DNA of 64,000 nt from Knoxdaviesia capensis (lineage: Eukaryota > Ascomycota > Sordariomycetes > Microascales > Gondwanamycetaceae). Below the pieces are notes generated by a model, which saw nothing but the letters and a program-made list of their open reading frames with translations, ran no database searches and was not told the origin of the DNA. Of this stretch, positions 1 through 12,206 are shown in pieces; positions within the stretch are counted from its first letter, which is position 1, and every line of letters starts with the position of its first letter. The stretch covers positions 1,425,825 to 1,489,824 of the forward strand of contig LNGK01000010.1 in the NCBI GenBank assembly GCA_001510575.1. Reading direction: 5' to 3'. Both the position numbers and the translations under genes were made by a program.

Positions 1-1906
1 GCCACCGCTGAATTGGCACCGCGCGGAACACGCCGACCTCGGCGAACTGCGGCGGGTCGCAGAACGGGAAGGCCGACGCGGGCGCCAGCGGCGTGATGGT
101 GCCGTGGCGCGTGACGCGCTGGCGTATCATGTGGTTCTCAAACGGCGGGAGCGGGTCGCCGGCCTTGCCGACGGCCAGGAGCTGGCCGGAGGCTTGGCTG
201 GCGACTGCCACGGACACGGGCGCTGTGTTGGCTACCGCGGCAACGATGGTGAACGGCCGCGGCTGGCCCGAGACCGGTGGCGGTGTGCCGGGGCTGCCGG
301 GGACGAAGTCGACGGTGGGGACCTCGCTTTCGTCGCTGTGGTCGCATGACGACGAGGAGGAGGAGGAGTGGGAAATGATCGACAGGGTATCGTCGGCCAC
401 AATCCCCACCGGCTTCTGCAGCGCCTGGGCGAGCGCCCACGCACTAAACTGCGCAATCGCCCGGAACATGTACTTCGCCGGCTGGGTGAAGCTGAGGGTG
501 GTGCCGACATGGCACAGGTCGTCCCAGACCTGCAGCTGAACATCCGTCGGCGGGTACTTGTCCAGCAGAGCCAGGTCCTCGGGCGACATGTTCTCGCGAA
601 CAGCGTACTTCTCCGGGTTCGCGCATTTGTGCGCCAGGTAGATCTGCTCATCCCGCAGCACCTCGCCGCCGCCAACCATCACAAGCAGCGGCGGCAGCCC
701 GCCAAGCGTGGGCTGCATGACAGGGCTGACGAGCGGGTGGGCGAGCAGCCGGTTGGTGGTGTACATCTGCACCTGCTCGTCCAGCTCGACCTGCTGGCCA
801 TCCAGCACGGCGCTCAGAAGGTTCGGGTCGTCGTCGAGCGCGGAGGCAAGCCCCAGGTCGTCTTTCCCGCGCAGCACGGCCGCCTCCTGCAGCATGTCGT
901 GGAAGTCCTTGGCGGTAGGGGGCGGCCAGGCCGGTGACGGCTTCTGGTGGAACCCGGTGACCGGCACATAGTCCATCACGCCGTCGCCCGACACACTGGG
1001 GAACGAGTGCGTGAGGTCGACCCACGGGCTCAGCAGCACACAGCCGGCGGGCAGCGGGATGTCCTGGTCGCGTAGAGTGACCAGCATCGCCAGCGCAAGC
1101 CCGCCGCCCGCCGAGTCGCCGGCCACGACGATGTGGGCGGCGTCGTGCTCCTTCAGGAGGTACAGGTAGGCGGCGACAGCGTCCTGCACGGCGCACGGGA
1201 ACGGGAACTGCGGGGCCAGGCGGTACTGCGGGGCGAACACGCGGGCGTGCAGCTTGCGCGCGTGGCGCTGCAGCTGGTATCTCTGCACGTCGACGGAGCT
1301 GAAGAAGTAGGCGCCGCCGTGGATGTACAGCATGACGCGCGAGCTGGGCTTGGCGGCGGCGGCCATCTTCTCGCGGGCGCGGTAGTCGGCCCGCATCTCA
1401 ATCCACTCGGCGGTGTACGCCGTCTTGGGCGCGCGCCACTGCCACCACGCCCGGCCGCCGACGCGGCGCAGCCCGTCAGGCCCCAGCTGGGCGGCCACGA
1501 GGTCGGCGGCGCGGTCCAGGTCGGCGGCCGGGATCTCGGCCACCCGCACCTTGACCCATTGCGGCGCCGGCACGCGCTGGGCGGTGAAGGCCTGCAGCTC
1601 CTCGACGGTGTGGTTCGCGGCGAACTTCAGGAACGAGCGGACCAGGTTCAGGCCCTCATCGTAGCGGAGGTGGGCGGTGGGCTTTTGGCGGCGGGAGCGG
1701 CGGTCGAGGTACTGTGGGACAAGCGGTTGTTAGTTGTGTGTTCTATATGTGCCGTGGGAAGCCAATGGCCGGTTCCAATGACTTATTTGTTTGCTTCGAT
1801 TCGGCTGATTCCTCCGCCAGCGGCCCAGTTGGCAGGTTCTTACATGTGACACAAACACGCCAAACACCGTTGGGATCTCAGCGATGGAGACCGTGGTGGT
1901 GTTCAT
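1..1906 (-). CDS. alpha/beta hydrolase fold-3 (HSL-type) esterase/lipase, C-terminus beyond window
   Basis: This is a probable carboxylester hydrolase of the hormone-sensitive-lipase group. Exon 1 is 1906-1844 (21 codons, starting MNTTTVSIAEIP). A phase-0 intron spans 1843-1712 (donor GTAAGA, acceptor CACAG). Exon 2 runs from 1711 past position 1, so at least 591 residues are visible and the stop codon is missing. The oxyanion-hole motif HGGAYFF lies near residue 152 and the nucleophile motif GDSAGGG near residue 217. The likely acid is the Asp of GGGEVLRDE near residue 375, and the His of DDLCHVG near residue 422 completes the triad. The catalytic core ends near residue 430, so at least 160 further residues follow that I cannot assign. 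No signal peptide or clear membrane segment is seen at the N-terminus. It is transcribed divergently from TSR2. The substrate is unknown. The family call is firm; the exact role is not. Confidence 0.87.
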
Positions 1907-2426
1907 TGCAGATAGCTGGAAAAGGCGAGACAATTGCCTGAGGCCAAGATGGAAAAGGAGGGAAAAGAAGAAGATCCAAAAAGGAAAAGAAAAGGAGAAA
2001 CGAGAGAAGCTCACCACCCAAGGCAGCCAGAAATCCGGGCAGCTGTCAAAGTCCGGGGTAACAGCTGACGGGCTTGGAACCGGGAAGGAATAAATCCGGG
2101 GGTCGTAAATTCGACGTCACTGGAGTATGTCAGCAGTGCATTGATACTTTTGGAGCCCGCGGTTGTGCCCGGAGTATTGCCGGGTATTTGCAGAATGCGT
2201 AGTAAAGTGCCCCGTTAGAGGCATAGGGGGCCTACGGAAGGGTTGCTTGTTATCGATATGGGAAAAAAAAAAAAGAGAACCAACGACGACATCATGATCC
2301 AAATCTGACTCTCAACCCTCACACCTGCTCTCTCGCGCCTGACTTTCCCACATATCCTCCCCACAGCTCACCTCCAACCGAGGAGACAAACATTCTCCCG
2401 CGCCGTCTCGACATATATCGCCCATC
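1907..2426. promoter_or_regulatory. divergent promoter between hydrolase and TSR2
   Basis: This 520 bp segment separates two divergently transcribed start codons, so it should hold both promoters and 5' UTRs. It is purine-rich on the + strand around 1917-2010 (many GGAAAAG-like blocks) and pyrimidine-rich just before the TSR2 start (2310-2420), as expected of fungal 5' leaders. I see no clear TATA box or known operator. Confidence 0.5.
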
Positions 2427-3268
2427 ATGGCGTCCACAGCCCAGTCTCCCTCAGCGGGTACGTGAATCCCCCACCCCTCCATATGTGCCCCCTCCAACGC
2501 GCAGCGAGCAAACGCCACTCCAACCAAAAAACAAAAAAAAAAATTTAAACCAAAAAACCCTAACATCCCAGGAACCTGGCTCCTCCAGAAACCCGCCAAC
2601 ACAACTTCGAGCAGTCGATAGCCTTCGCCCTGCACCTGTGGCCGGCCCTGCGCCTGGCCGTCGAGAACGAGTGGGGCGGCCCCGACTCCGCCGACAAGCG
2701 CGACTGGTTCGCCGGCGCCCTGTCGGACCTGTTCCCCGCCATCACGCCCGCCAGCCTGCCCCCGCCCGCCGCCGGGCCCGCGCCCCCTCCACCGGCCCCC
2801 GTCCCGACGTCCACCGCGGCTGCGGCGGCGCCTGCGGCGGCGCCTGGCGTCGACGTCGAGGACCTCGAAGACACCATCCTGCAGATCATGCTCGACGAGT
2901 TCGACGTCAACGTCGACGACGACTCCGGCGGGGCCCTCGCGCGCCAGCTGCTGCTCCTGCACGCCCAGTGCCGCGCCGGCGACTTTGCCCTCGTGGCCGC
3001 GCTGCGCGCGCGCTGGGCCGCGCTCTCCGCCGCCAAGACCCCCGCCGCGAGCATGTTCCGCAAGGCCGATGACGAGCACCAGGACGACGAGTGGCAGGAT
3101 ATGTCCTCGGACGACGCCGACGACGACGACGAAGACGGCGACGGCGAGGATGCGGATGTGGATATGGACGAGGCGCCCGCGCTGGTCGACGCGGCCCGCG
3201 AGCGGGCCCCGCCCGAGGTGGACGAGGATGGGTTCACCAAGGTGTCGAGAAGGAAAGGCGGGCGGTAG
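2427..3268 (+). CDS. TSR2: pre-rRNA-processing protein TSR2
   Basis: Tsr2 family proteins escort ribosomal protein eS26 to the 40S subunit and are needed for 20S pre-rRNA maturation. Exon 1 is 2427-2457, the intron is 2458-2588 (GTACGT...CTCCAG) and exon 2 is 2589-3268, giving 236 residues. An earlier AG at 2569-2570 would break the phase, so the acceptor at 2587-2588 was chosen. The N-terminal helical part carries the hallmark segment ENEWGGPDS followed by KRDWFAG near residues 36-50. The C-terminal third is strongly acidic (Asp/Glu runs, about residues 175-205) and ends with the conserved DEDGFTKVSRRK-type tail. A low-complexity Pro/Ala linker sits between about residues 67 and 97. The gene converges on the BSD-domain gene. 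The assignment rests on the WGG motif, size, acidic tail and terminal motif. Confidence 0.9.
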
Positions 3269-3756
3269 TCGTCTCGTGGGACGGTTGTGGTTTCACTGTC
3301 TTCTGTTTCTGTGCCCAATTTAGATGACCACCCCCAAACATTTCTGGCACTTACAACCCCTCCGCAAAGGTTTTGAGCGCACTTCAATGATGATAGATAA
3401 ATGAACCCTTACGCAACCTGCACTCGAGAAATAGTATAGAGAGTGGTAATACGAATTCAAAGGCTGCTAAACTAGATATCAAACTCGGAGATGAAGAGAT
3501 GAACAGAGGAGGTAGTCGACAACTAAAAGCAAACGAAAATCAACCCGAGAAAACGCCAACTGGATAAGCAGCGAGAAGCAGCCACAAAAAAAGAAAACAC
3601 AGCACAAGGGTGGAGGAACGAAGTCGGGGGAAACAAAAACCACACTGGGCAGAGGAAATCTGCACGAAAAAGCCGATTTCCTACACGGCACCCGACCGCT
3701 CCACGAACCAACCATCCAGCAGTGCTGCTGCGTCTGTATAAAAGACGCCCGCGAGC
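3269..3756. other. intergenic, convergent 3' ends
   Basis: This 488 bp segment lies between the stop codons of two convergent genes and should hold both 3' UTRs and polyadenylation sites. It is AT-richer than its flanks, with A-rich stretches around 3520-3600. I see no gene in it. Confidence 0.6.
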
Positions 3757-5501
3757 CTACTCCCAGTCCTCGTCACTATCATCCCCCTTCCGCGACTCCT
3801 TGGGGCTATTCGGCGCATGGCTGGGATTCCCCGACGCCGCACCAACAAGGTCGTAGCTCACATCGCTGCCGGCCTGCGACTTCTCGTCGTTCGACCGCCG
3901 CGACTCCCCGGCCGCCGGCTTGACCAGCACCGTCGGGATCGGCGTCACCGCCGCCGCCGCCGCCGGCGACGCCGACGCCCCCTCCTCCGTCGTGGCCGCA
4001 GCAGGAGTGGCGGCGGTAGCGGGCGGCGGGTGGATCGTGCGTGACGACTCGGCCGAGCCCGGGCGCTTGACCGGCACCGCAGCCGGCGTCTTGGGATCGG
4101 CCTCCGACTCGTCGTCGCTGTCGTCGCCCCAGCCAACCTCGTCCTCTGCCGATGCAGCTATACCCGAAAAAAAAGGACATGTTAGACAAACGCACACCAC
4201 CAATGGCGTCCAATGAAAACAAATCACAAGAGAAAACAAAAAGAAGAACAAAAAAGAAGAAAAAGAAAACAAGAAAAAAAAGAAGAAAAAAGGTACCCTT
4301 GAGAAGATCCCGCCGTCTCGCCTCCGCCGTCTCAATACTATGCCGCAAGAAGTAATACCGCTTCCAGAACTCCGCGTACGCGACCCGGTCCGGCACCAAC
4401 TGCTCCATCGTGGCCCGCAGCTCCGGGTACTTGTTCAGGTTGTCCGCAATGTCCGCCGTGCGCGCCGCCGCGTCAAAGTCGGCCGCCCACGCCTGGTACT
4501 CCGGCCCTTGCTCGGGCTCGCGCAGCAGGCCGTCGGGCGATGTGTGGATCACGTGCAGCTGGGCGTCGAACCGTGAGACGTGGATCACCCGCTTGCCCTG
4601 GGCGTCCTTGCTCTCGAACAGCACGGCGTTGCCGCCACCCGCGCCGGCCGCAGTTCCGGCGGCGCCGTCGGTGGGCGGCGCAATCGAGATGGCGTCGCGC
4701 AGGAAGTTGCGCAGGTTCGCGCCGAAGGCCAGCAGCGCTTCGTCGGCGGCGTCCTCGGCCTTCTGGATGTCCTTCAGCCGCTTCTGCGCCTCCGACCGCA
4801 GCCGCGAGAGCACGGTCTCGTCGTCGGTGGCGCTGCCGGCGGTGCCGGGCGTAGTCGCCTGTGTCGGGGTCGCAGCCGAGTCCGTCGAGTCGTCGGTGGT
4901 GCCCGCAGCAGCACGGCTGGCGGTGGCGTCGGTCGTCGGGACACCGGCCTCTCCGGGAGCGGTGCCGGTGGCGAGCGAGAGCGATCGTGTGCGGTTGATG
5001 ATGGTCTGGCGGAGGTCGGTCAGGCCCTTGGACGCCTCGCCGCCGACCACGGTGAGTTCCTGCTGGGCCTCGCGGTAGGCGTTTGTGCCCTGTGGGTTGT
5101 GGGAGGTCAGGAATGTCAGTCTGACTCAGAGAACAAAGAAAACAATAGACTCAACAAGGCATTTTTCTCCGGTTGCGGCCGCCCCTCGGGTGCCAGAGCC
5201 GGCCCCCTCCCCGCCAGCCCAAGCTTCCGTCCGTCCGTCCACACCCAACACCCGGTCCGGAACAACCTACCTGCTTCACAACAGTTCCAAAGAACCCGCC
5301 AATGCGAGTTCCCCACACGCTCGTCGAGATGGCCTTGTACGCCTCCTGCAGGTCCTCGTTCAGCGACGGCTGCTGCTGGTGCGTCTTGGCCGCATCGTCA
5401 CCGCCGCCAGTTCCCGCGCCGCCAGCACCGGCCGTCTCGCCGCGCTCCGACGGCTCCTGCGGGTAGGCGTCCTGCTGGATGCGGTCGTAGGCGAGATCCA
5501 T
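3757..5501 (-). CDS. BSD-domain-containing protein
   Basis: The model has three exons: 5501-5271, 5089-4297 and 4157-3757, giving 474 residues; phases agree at both introns (GTAGGT...CACAG and GTACCT...TATAG). The N-terminus begins MDLAYDRIQQDAYP and leads to a conserved amphipathic stretch (ISTSVWGTRIGGFFG, about residues 60-74). The BSD domain falls at about residues 270-345, with the diagnostic FWKRYYF aromatic core. An acidic WGDDSDDES segment follows, then Ala/Pro/Thr-rich low complexity, and a C-terminal DDSDEDWE. This layout matches fungal BSD proteins related to Dos2 and to animal BSD/SYAP-type proteins. The molecular role is poorly defined; BSD domains also occur in TFIIH p62. Intron 2 begins with a long T/C tract directly after its donor. 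Confidence 0.85.
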
Positions 5502-7224
5502 GGTTTTTTATGTGAGGGCCCCGGTGGCAAGGGCAGATAGAGAGAGGTGCTTAGAAAAAAAAAGTCGAGAGGAGACCCAGTCTGGGTCTTTCGAAAAAAA
5601 AATCGCGTGAGCGAAGATAGTATCGCCGGGTAGTTCGTCAAAACGGTGCGCTTCGCACGGCGGTTATCGGAGAGGTTGGGGACGGCGGGAGTGGGCGGTT
5701 CAAAAGGGTATATCGAGCTTTATTGATGGCGAGAGAGCTCAGCGATGATAGCGAAAAGAGCCCACCTCTCGCAAGACTCCAGACAAGTAGAAAAAAGAAT
5801 CCTTGAGAAAACAGAAGAGGGTCTACAATCTCCAGAGTTAATTCCTTGAGGATTTGTGGAAAAACGTGGTGTCGAAGGTTAGCGAAAACTCATGGTCGAC
5901 ATGACGCAAAAAGGAGGAGAAAACGAGGAGAAAGAGAGACGAGCGAAAGAAGACGAGACGAGCCTAGGATGTTTGCGGATGATAATCAGGCGGGTGGGTG
6001 GTGGTGATAGGGGGGGGTTAAGTGCCCGTAGGTGCCAAAAAAAACAAACAAAGAAAGCATGTGTTACAGAATAGTGTGCTGTCAGCTGGCAAATGCTCAC
6101 TCTCCCAAGCTGTGCCTTATCTACCGCACCAAACTCCCTCTTCAAAGCCCCCCGAAGGCCCTCTTCCACGGAAAACCCGCATGAAAAGAACCTTTTTATC
6201 TCCCCCCCTTTTCCCAAATCCTGTTGGCGATACGAGACGCAAAACGAGACCTCCAAAAATCCATCAGGTCCCCCCGGCATCCCATAATTACCGGACCCTT
6301 TTATTTCCACAAACACCACCAACCGGTGCGACTACAACCCCGAAAATCTGCGCCGCTGGCCGTCCCTGGCGCCCCGACACGACACCCCCCATTTCCTGGC
6401 AGCTGGCAGCGGGCAGAAAAAAAAAGAACAAGACCACCCGGACTTAGCAAGCACAAACGATCAGCGGACCCGATGGCCTGGCATTCTGCCGAGTTCACCG
6501 CCAAAAAAAAAAAGTTCCTGGCTTTGCCCCCTCCTCCCTCACATATTACAATCACATCACGAATCTCACCACAATCATCCGCTTAACGGAAGCACCCCCC
6601 GTATAAGCACCGTAAAAAAGCACCACAAACACAAATATAGGAGTTAAAAAACGCGCTTTCGATTATGTGCGTTGATGGGTAGTTCCTCCCTCCGAAAAGA
6701 TCGTCCACGCCTTTAGTGGTACATGCAGAGAATCATGGGGAATAGAAATGCACCCCTTATGGCGAAAAAACAGCAAACGACATAAAGCCGAAAATAATAT
6801 AGCCAACTCCTCCAAGTGCGTAACATGCAAAAACAAAAAACGAATAGCAAAGAAAAACAGGTGTACCGTGCAAGAAAAAACCAAGAAAATTTTACCGGAC
6901 GTCTCGTTTCGTCAAGAGAAGCGCCGGTTGGAACCCCGAATAGAACATTCCGTCAAGTCTGTCGGTGTTAAGACCTTTTTGAAACAAGTCCCGAATGATC
7001 AAAAGATATAAAGAGGAGAGGAAAGAACAGCAAGAATCGAAAGAAAAAGAGGCAGACCCAGCAAAAAAACCAAAACATGAGGGAAAAAGAGCACCCTGGA
7101 ACTCGTAGTGGAGATGTGCGTCATTGTTGGTAAGATATGCTCTTTGAGAGAAGGAACATCCCAAGAGACACTGAGAATCTCGCAAGACCGGAAAGAGGAA
7201 AATTGTGAGAGGGAAAAACCCCCG
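5502..7224. other. intergenic, BSD gene promoter and YAP1-like 3' region
   Basis: This 1.7 kb stretch holds the promoter of the BSD gene and the 3' UTR of the bZIP gene. Both genes lie on the minus strand. Open frames here are short, low in complexity and lack conserved motifs. A-rich runs occur at 6410-6430, 6500-6512 and 6760-6890. I see no gene. Confidence 0.55.
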
Positions 7225-9266
7225 TTAGTTGACGGGGTCCGCGTGGTCCTTGCCGAGATACTTGCGCAACACCTCGTCAAACTCCCTCTGCTGCACCACC
7301 GGGCCCTTGCCCGAACACTTGGCCTTGTCCTTGAGCTCCGAGCACAGGCTGTCGAGATCAAACTCGCCGCTCTGGACCTTGGGGCACGACTGCAACTTCT
7401 CCCACACCTTGGTGCAGCTGATCGTCTCCTGGGCCGCCGACTTCTTCTTGTCGTCTTGCTGCTGCGACGCCATACCCGCAGTGGGATCCACCGCCTCCTG
7501 CTTGATCAGCGGCATCGCCGGCGCCACGTTGTACGGCGTGAAGAAGTCCGAGTCGAGGTCGCTGTATATGGTGTTGTCGAACGCCGCCAGGACGTTGTCC
7601 TGTGGCTCGCGATAGTCCATGAACAGCTGCGGATCAAACTGGCCGCCGTTTTGTTGCGAGAGCCAGTCGATCCCGTATGAGTTACCAGTGGTTGCAAAAT
7701 CTGTAGAGATCGGAACAAATTCGGCGGGTTAGCAGGTAGGCATTCAAAGAGGGGGGGGATCCGAAGATAACTTCGGCGAGTGACTCGGATCACTGACCAT
7801 GAGAGCTCAGGTTCAACATCGACGACTCCTCGCCAATGGTCGCCAGACTATCCACAGTCTTCAGCCCCATGGGCGACTGCGTGAAAGGCTCGGGGGACGT
7901 GCCACACGACGACGACGAGCCGCCATTCGAGTTGGACGACGCCGACGGCGAGCTAGACGCAGCACCGCCGTGCGTCGACCCGGTAGCCGACCGCGACCGC
8001 GAGCTCGCGTTCTTCTGAGCAGCCTCACTCAGAAACAAGGACGACGTGTGGTGTGTCGACGACGACGCCGCATCACTGGGGGATCCAAACGACAACTCGG
8101 TGCCACCGGACATAGTGCGGGCCAGCGGGTTAGTACCCATCATGTTCTGCATCGAGTCCATGCCCAGTCGGCCATTCGCGGAGGTAGACGACGACTGCAG
8201 CATCTGCGGCGAGAAGCCGGGCGGCGACGGGAGAGTGCTGGCAGCAGCCACCTTCTTGTCGCGCGCCACCGAGCCAAACTTGGGGAACTCAAACTGAAAG
8301 TTGACGTTGCTGAGGTTGTTGATAGCAGCGGTGCCGAAGGTGTGCACCCGCTCGCCGGGCCGTGACGTTGTCGTTGACGACAGCGCCTGTACGGTCTTCT
8401 TGTACGTCTCCAGCTCGGCCGACAGCTTGTCCAACTGCGAGCGCAGCAATGTGTTCTCGGTGTTGGCAGCCGAAGACGCCTTCTCCAGATCGTGGACTTT
8501 GGTCTCCAGATCCTTTAGGTGCTTCTCCTTCCGCTCTCGGAACGCACGCTGCGCAGCGCGGTTCTGCGCCTTCCGCTTCTGTAGGGCAACCAGTTAGAAT
8601 CGGATAATGAAAGCGTTATTTGGCTTAGGGGAGGGGGGGGGCTGAAAAAAGGGACCACCGCCGAAGAAGCCGGGTGAAGTGCCCCGCATCAGGCAAATTC
8701 GCAAAAAGTTGACTGAGGGTACACAGCCACCACGACAGGACCTGTCAAAGGTGCAGGTGGGGGATCGGATCGGAGGAAAAAAAAGAAAATGAAAATGACG
8801 GGTCGTTTAGAGTACTTACTGTTGTGGGCTCCGACGTCAACGGCTTCCGGCCCGGCTTCTTCGGCACCTTCTCGCCGCGTTCCCGGCGTTTGGCGTTTGC
8901 TGAGGTTACATCATCATCGGCCTCCTCGGACCTTGAGCGCTTCTCGTTGGAGTCTTGGTCGCCATCGGCGCCGTCCGACTGCACGGTGCCGGCCGAGTCG
9001 TCTAGGTCGCCGGGGGCAATGGAGTCATTGGAGAAGTCGAAGTCGAACGACTCGTCGGCACCATACTCGTAGTCGAAGTTGTCAAAGGTCGGGCTCTCAT
9101 TAGAGTCGACCGAGTTCCGCGAGCCGGCGATGGCGTCTGGCGAGATGGACAGGTCGGTGCCGCCGAGGCCGTTGGTCTTCTGGAGGGCGGCAAGGAGGAG
9201 AGACTGTTGATGGGCACTTAGAACGAAGTTGTGTGAAACATCACCGTCGGTTGTGGTGGAAGCCAT
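7225..9266 (-). CDS. YAP1/PAP1-type bZIP oxidative-stress transcription factor
   Basis: The model has three exons: 9266-8820, 8578-7798 and 7700-7225, giving 567 residues. The phase-0 intron 1 splits the bZIP: GRKPLTSEPTT ends exon 1 and KRKAQNRAAQRAFRERKEKH opens exon 2, followed by a leucine zipper (about residues 150-210). The basic-region NRAAQRAFRERK is the Pap1/Yap1 signature. Near residue 375 the n-CRD-like motif CGTSPEPF appears. The C-terminal c-CRD carries four Cys near residues 505, 515, 529 and 538 (CTKVW, SCPKV, SLCSEL, AKCSG). By family knowledge, peroxide-induced disulfides between the two Cys-rich domains mask a nuclear export signal, so the factor accumulates in the nucleus and activates antioxidant genes. 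The long 2.9 kb upstream region suits a regulated factor. An aldo-keto reductase gene lies next upstream. Confidence 0.93.
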
Positions 9267-12206
9267 TGTAGGAGTTTATGTGGGAAGGGGTGAGGATACG
9301 TAGAGAGAGATGGTGATGGAGATGGAAGAGGTGTCTATGAGACAGTTGAAGACGCAAGGCCACAAGGCAGCAACTGTGATGAAGCGACGATGAACGTTGG
9401 GGGGAGGGGGTGAAAAAGTACAGTGTATCGGTAATCAAATCAATAGATCGGAAAGGTGACAGATATGCCTCTCGAGAGAGGCTAGAGAGGGACAGACGTA
9501 AAGTCTTCAACCACTTCGCAGCAGAGAAAAAAAAGCCTCCCCAGAACTGATACAAATGAGGAGAAGGCTTTTTCTGAGAGTAGAAGTTGTGGTGGGATAT
9601 TATTTTGGGTACGGAGTTGGGAAACGAAGGAAAGTAAAAAGAAGAAATAAAAGGGAAGAAGGATGGCGAAACGAAATTAAGGCGGAAAGAAAACCTATCA
9701 AGTGCCCCAGGACAAAGAAAAGATAAGCCAGCCGTTAAAATGGGAGGAAGTGTACTTTCTCCGAGCGAGCTTGTATTCCTTGTGTGTGTCCTTCGTTGCT
9801 ACAAAAATTTCATGCAGGCGGGTGGCTAGAATCGGAGAGAACTAAAGCAGATTCTAGAACAGACTGAGAGGAAGGCGAGCGCGAAGGAGCCACCGTAAAT
9901 CTGATAGACGCAAAACAGGGCAAGAGCCAGATATAGGGTGGCGTCAAGATACGATGTACTGTACACGGAGACGTTGGCGTGAGGGGAAGCCGAGGGAATG
10001 CAGTGGATGGAGTCAGCAGCAGTGTGAAGCAGATAAAAGCCGAAACGAAGTCCCAGAAGTGGAATTGGGGAGGGAGTTGTAAAGTGAGACGTGAGCGAAC
10101 GTTGAGTCAAAACAGGAAGTCGATGGTCGTCTGAAGAAGATCCAAAGGGTCTGAAAAAAAAGAGTGAGGGGGGGGGGAGGGAAAGGGACGTGAACGAAGA
10201 TTGAATTTGTAATCAGTAAGTTGTGATCAAGTGGAGGGCGTGCGCGGGGATCAGGGAACAATTAAGAGCCAGAAATGTTGGAGAGCCAGAGCACCCGTTC
10301 GTTTAGGCGGTGACGTGCCGCTTTAGGACTGGAACAGGGGAGCTGGCCTTATATAATGAGTTTGAGTAGTTGTAGTAGTACACGGCTGGCTTGGTATACA
10401 GTCTACGCCCGTACTGTCCACCGCCCACCCGGAGATAGCGCCTGTTATCCGTCAACCTGTGTCCATATCTGCCAGTTGACCGCCAACTTTACCTACAGGG
10501 CCCTTGTTCCCCTATCACCCAACGCCGTGGCAGCCGTCCTCTTCTTCCCCCGGCGCGAGTACAGTACTCCAGAGATGTGGGGGGAAGGGGGGGTACCTGC
10601 ATGGCGGGAGTGCACTAACAGCCTGCCACACTCCAGCGCATACAACTCCGGTAGGCCACGACCAGCGGCCAGGAGACCAGTGTGCGGCCTCGTCCCGGAG
10701 ATTTCGCTTCTTCCGCAAGAATGCGTGGTTGTTTTCGTGCTGCTGTCTGTGCCACCAACCTGTGCACGGCGGCAACGGCAAATACTACAGGGAACGTGAT
10801 ATATATGTACATGCGATAGTCTGCATCCTTCCCAAGATCCAATTGCCCACAAAACAGAATGTCAGCCTTCCTTTCCCTTCGTCTCTTTATCTCTCACGGC
10901 CGTTTCTTCACCCCTCGTGCATGCCCGGAGCCAATCCTTCACTCAATAGTACTCGGCACACCGGCCACGATATATCAACGTGTTTCTGGCTCAACCAGCT
11001 TTGGGGGGTCCAGATCAAGGAGGGACTGGCTGGTACCAGATACACGATTCCGTCACAAACATGCGTCGTTCTCTCAATCCGCCACCTCCCACGTTCTGTG
11101 TATCCTGTCCTGCCTGGAAAAGCAAAGAGTTGAAATGACGTCATATCCCACGCGCACGGTGCGACTCTCCCGTCCTCTACACTGTATCGCAAGTCGTCCT
11201 CCTGCCATTCACTTCCAGTCATCATCATCTGTCGTCCATCAACCACCACGGCGAATGTTCCGTAGTCGCCTACTCGCCGTCCGGTCGTCTCGATCTCGTC
11301 AAGATCGGGAAAAGGGCCCATGCGTGGACCGTGCCTGCTCCGGCGATCGGAATCGACGCTTACGTTACAAACACTCCCGTTCGATCCCTCCCAGCAGCTT
11401 CAATACCGGTACGCAAGACTCCTCCCCCTCGTCGTTCTACACCCGGCTGCCGCCGTTGCCGGTCGGACATGCCGGATAAAGGCCCCTCCCCCCCCTCCCC
11501 CATAATACAGGCATTAAAGAACCGCAAGCGAAAGCCCTGTGTCAAAGGCCATCCCCGGCTCTATGCGTTACTCTTTCCCCGAGAATATGCAGCCGGGAAG
11601 CCAAGCCTGCAGAATCGAAACGCGAATCTAGCATATCACGACCGAAGCAACGCTTCCCTCGCCGAAGTGTACCGTCGGATTGGATGTCAAGATCAATATC
11701 AAATGCTCCTAGGAGGCCCAACAGGTTTTGGAACACGGCGTATCATAAGCATCTTAAATCATGTATTCTGTAGCGTAGTAACCGTAGTGTTGTAGTGGAA
11801 GGATACTTGGAAGAGGGCATAAAACTGGGGAAAGAAAACGTGAACATGGAACCCATCAGAAGAACAAGAACACATCCAACCAGCGAGCCTAATCAAGAAT
11901 CATAACAGAGTAGAAAAAGCACAAAGCCGAAAGGAGAAAAAGATGAACCCCTCGCACATAATACATACTCCGTCCCACATCATTCACCCCCGAGTCATCT
12001 TGCTGCGGGTGATACCGCCTCCTCGCAAGGTCACCCCAAACCCGGACACGAGAACGGCGGCCTTGGCTCGTGCAGCTGTGCCTCTTCTTTCAAGCGGCCG
12101 AAGTCGGATCCCTAATTGAACACACAAAAGAAAGACACGCCCAAGGTTAGCAAGGGGCGAGCCAAATGGGGGCAAAGGACAAGCGAGCGCCACAAAGGGA
12201 TAAAAC
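9267..12206. promoter_or_regulatory. long upstream region of the YAP1-like gene
   Basis: This 2.9 kb region lies between the YAP1-like start codon and the aldo-keto reductase stop. It probably contains the promoter and 5' UTR of the bZIP gene, plus the reductase 3' UTR at its right end. Palindromic GTAC-type elements occur at 9956-9964 and 10557-10569. The open frames on either strand, the longest near 10504-11133, have no recognisable domain and odd composition. I see no gene. Confidence 0.5.

Noticed and set aside
1133..1849. 238-codon frame opposite the hydrolase
   Set aside because: It is a shadow of a GC-rich gene; the minus strand carries clear catalytic motifs in frame.
2552..2570. 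CCCTAAC in the TSR2 intron as a telobox
   Set aside because: CTAAC next to a 3' splice site is the normal branch point; the CCCTAA match is best explained by splicing.
10504..11133. 209-codon open frame upstream of the YAP1-like gene
   Set aside because: Composition is atypical (many His, Cys, Pro), there is no domain, overlapping frames on both strands are equally open, and it lies in a promoter region.
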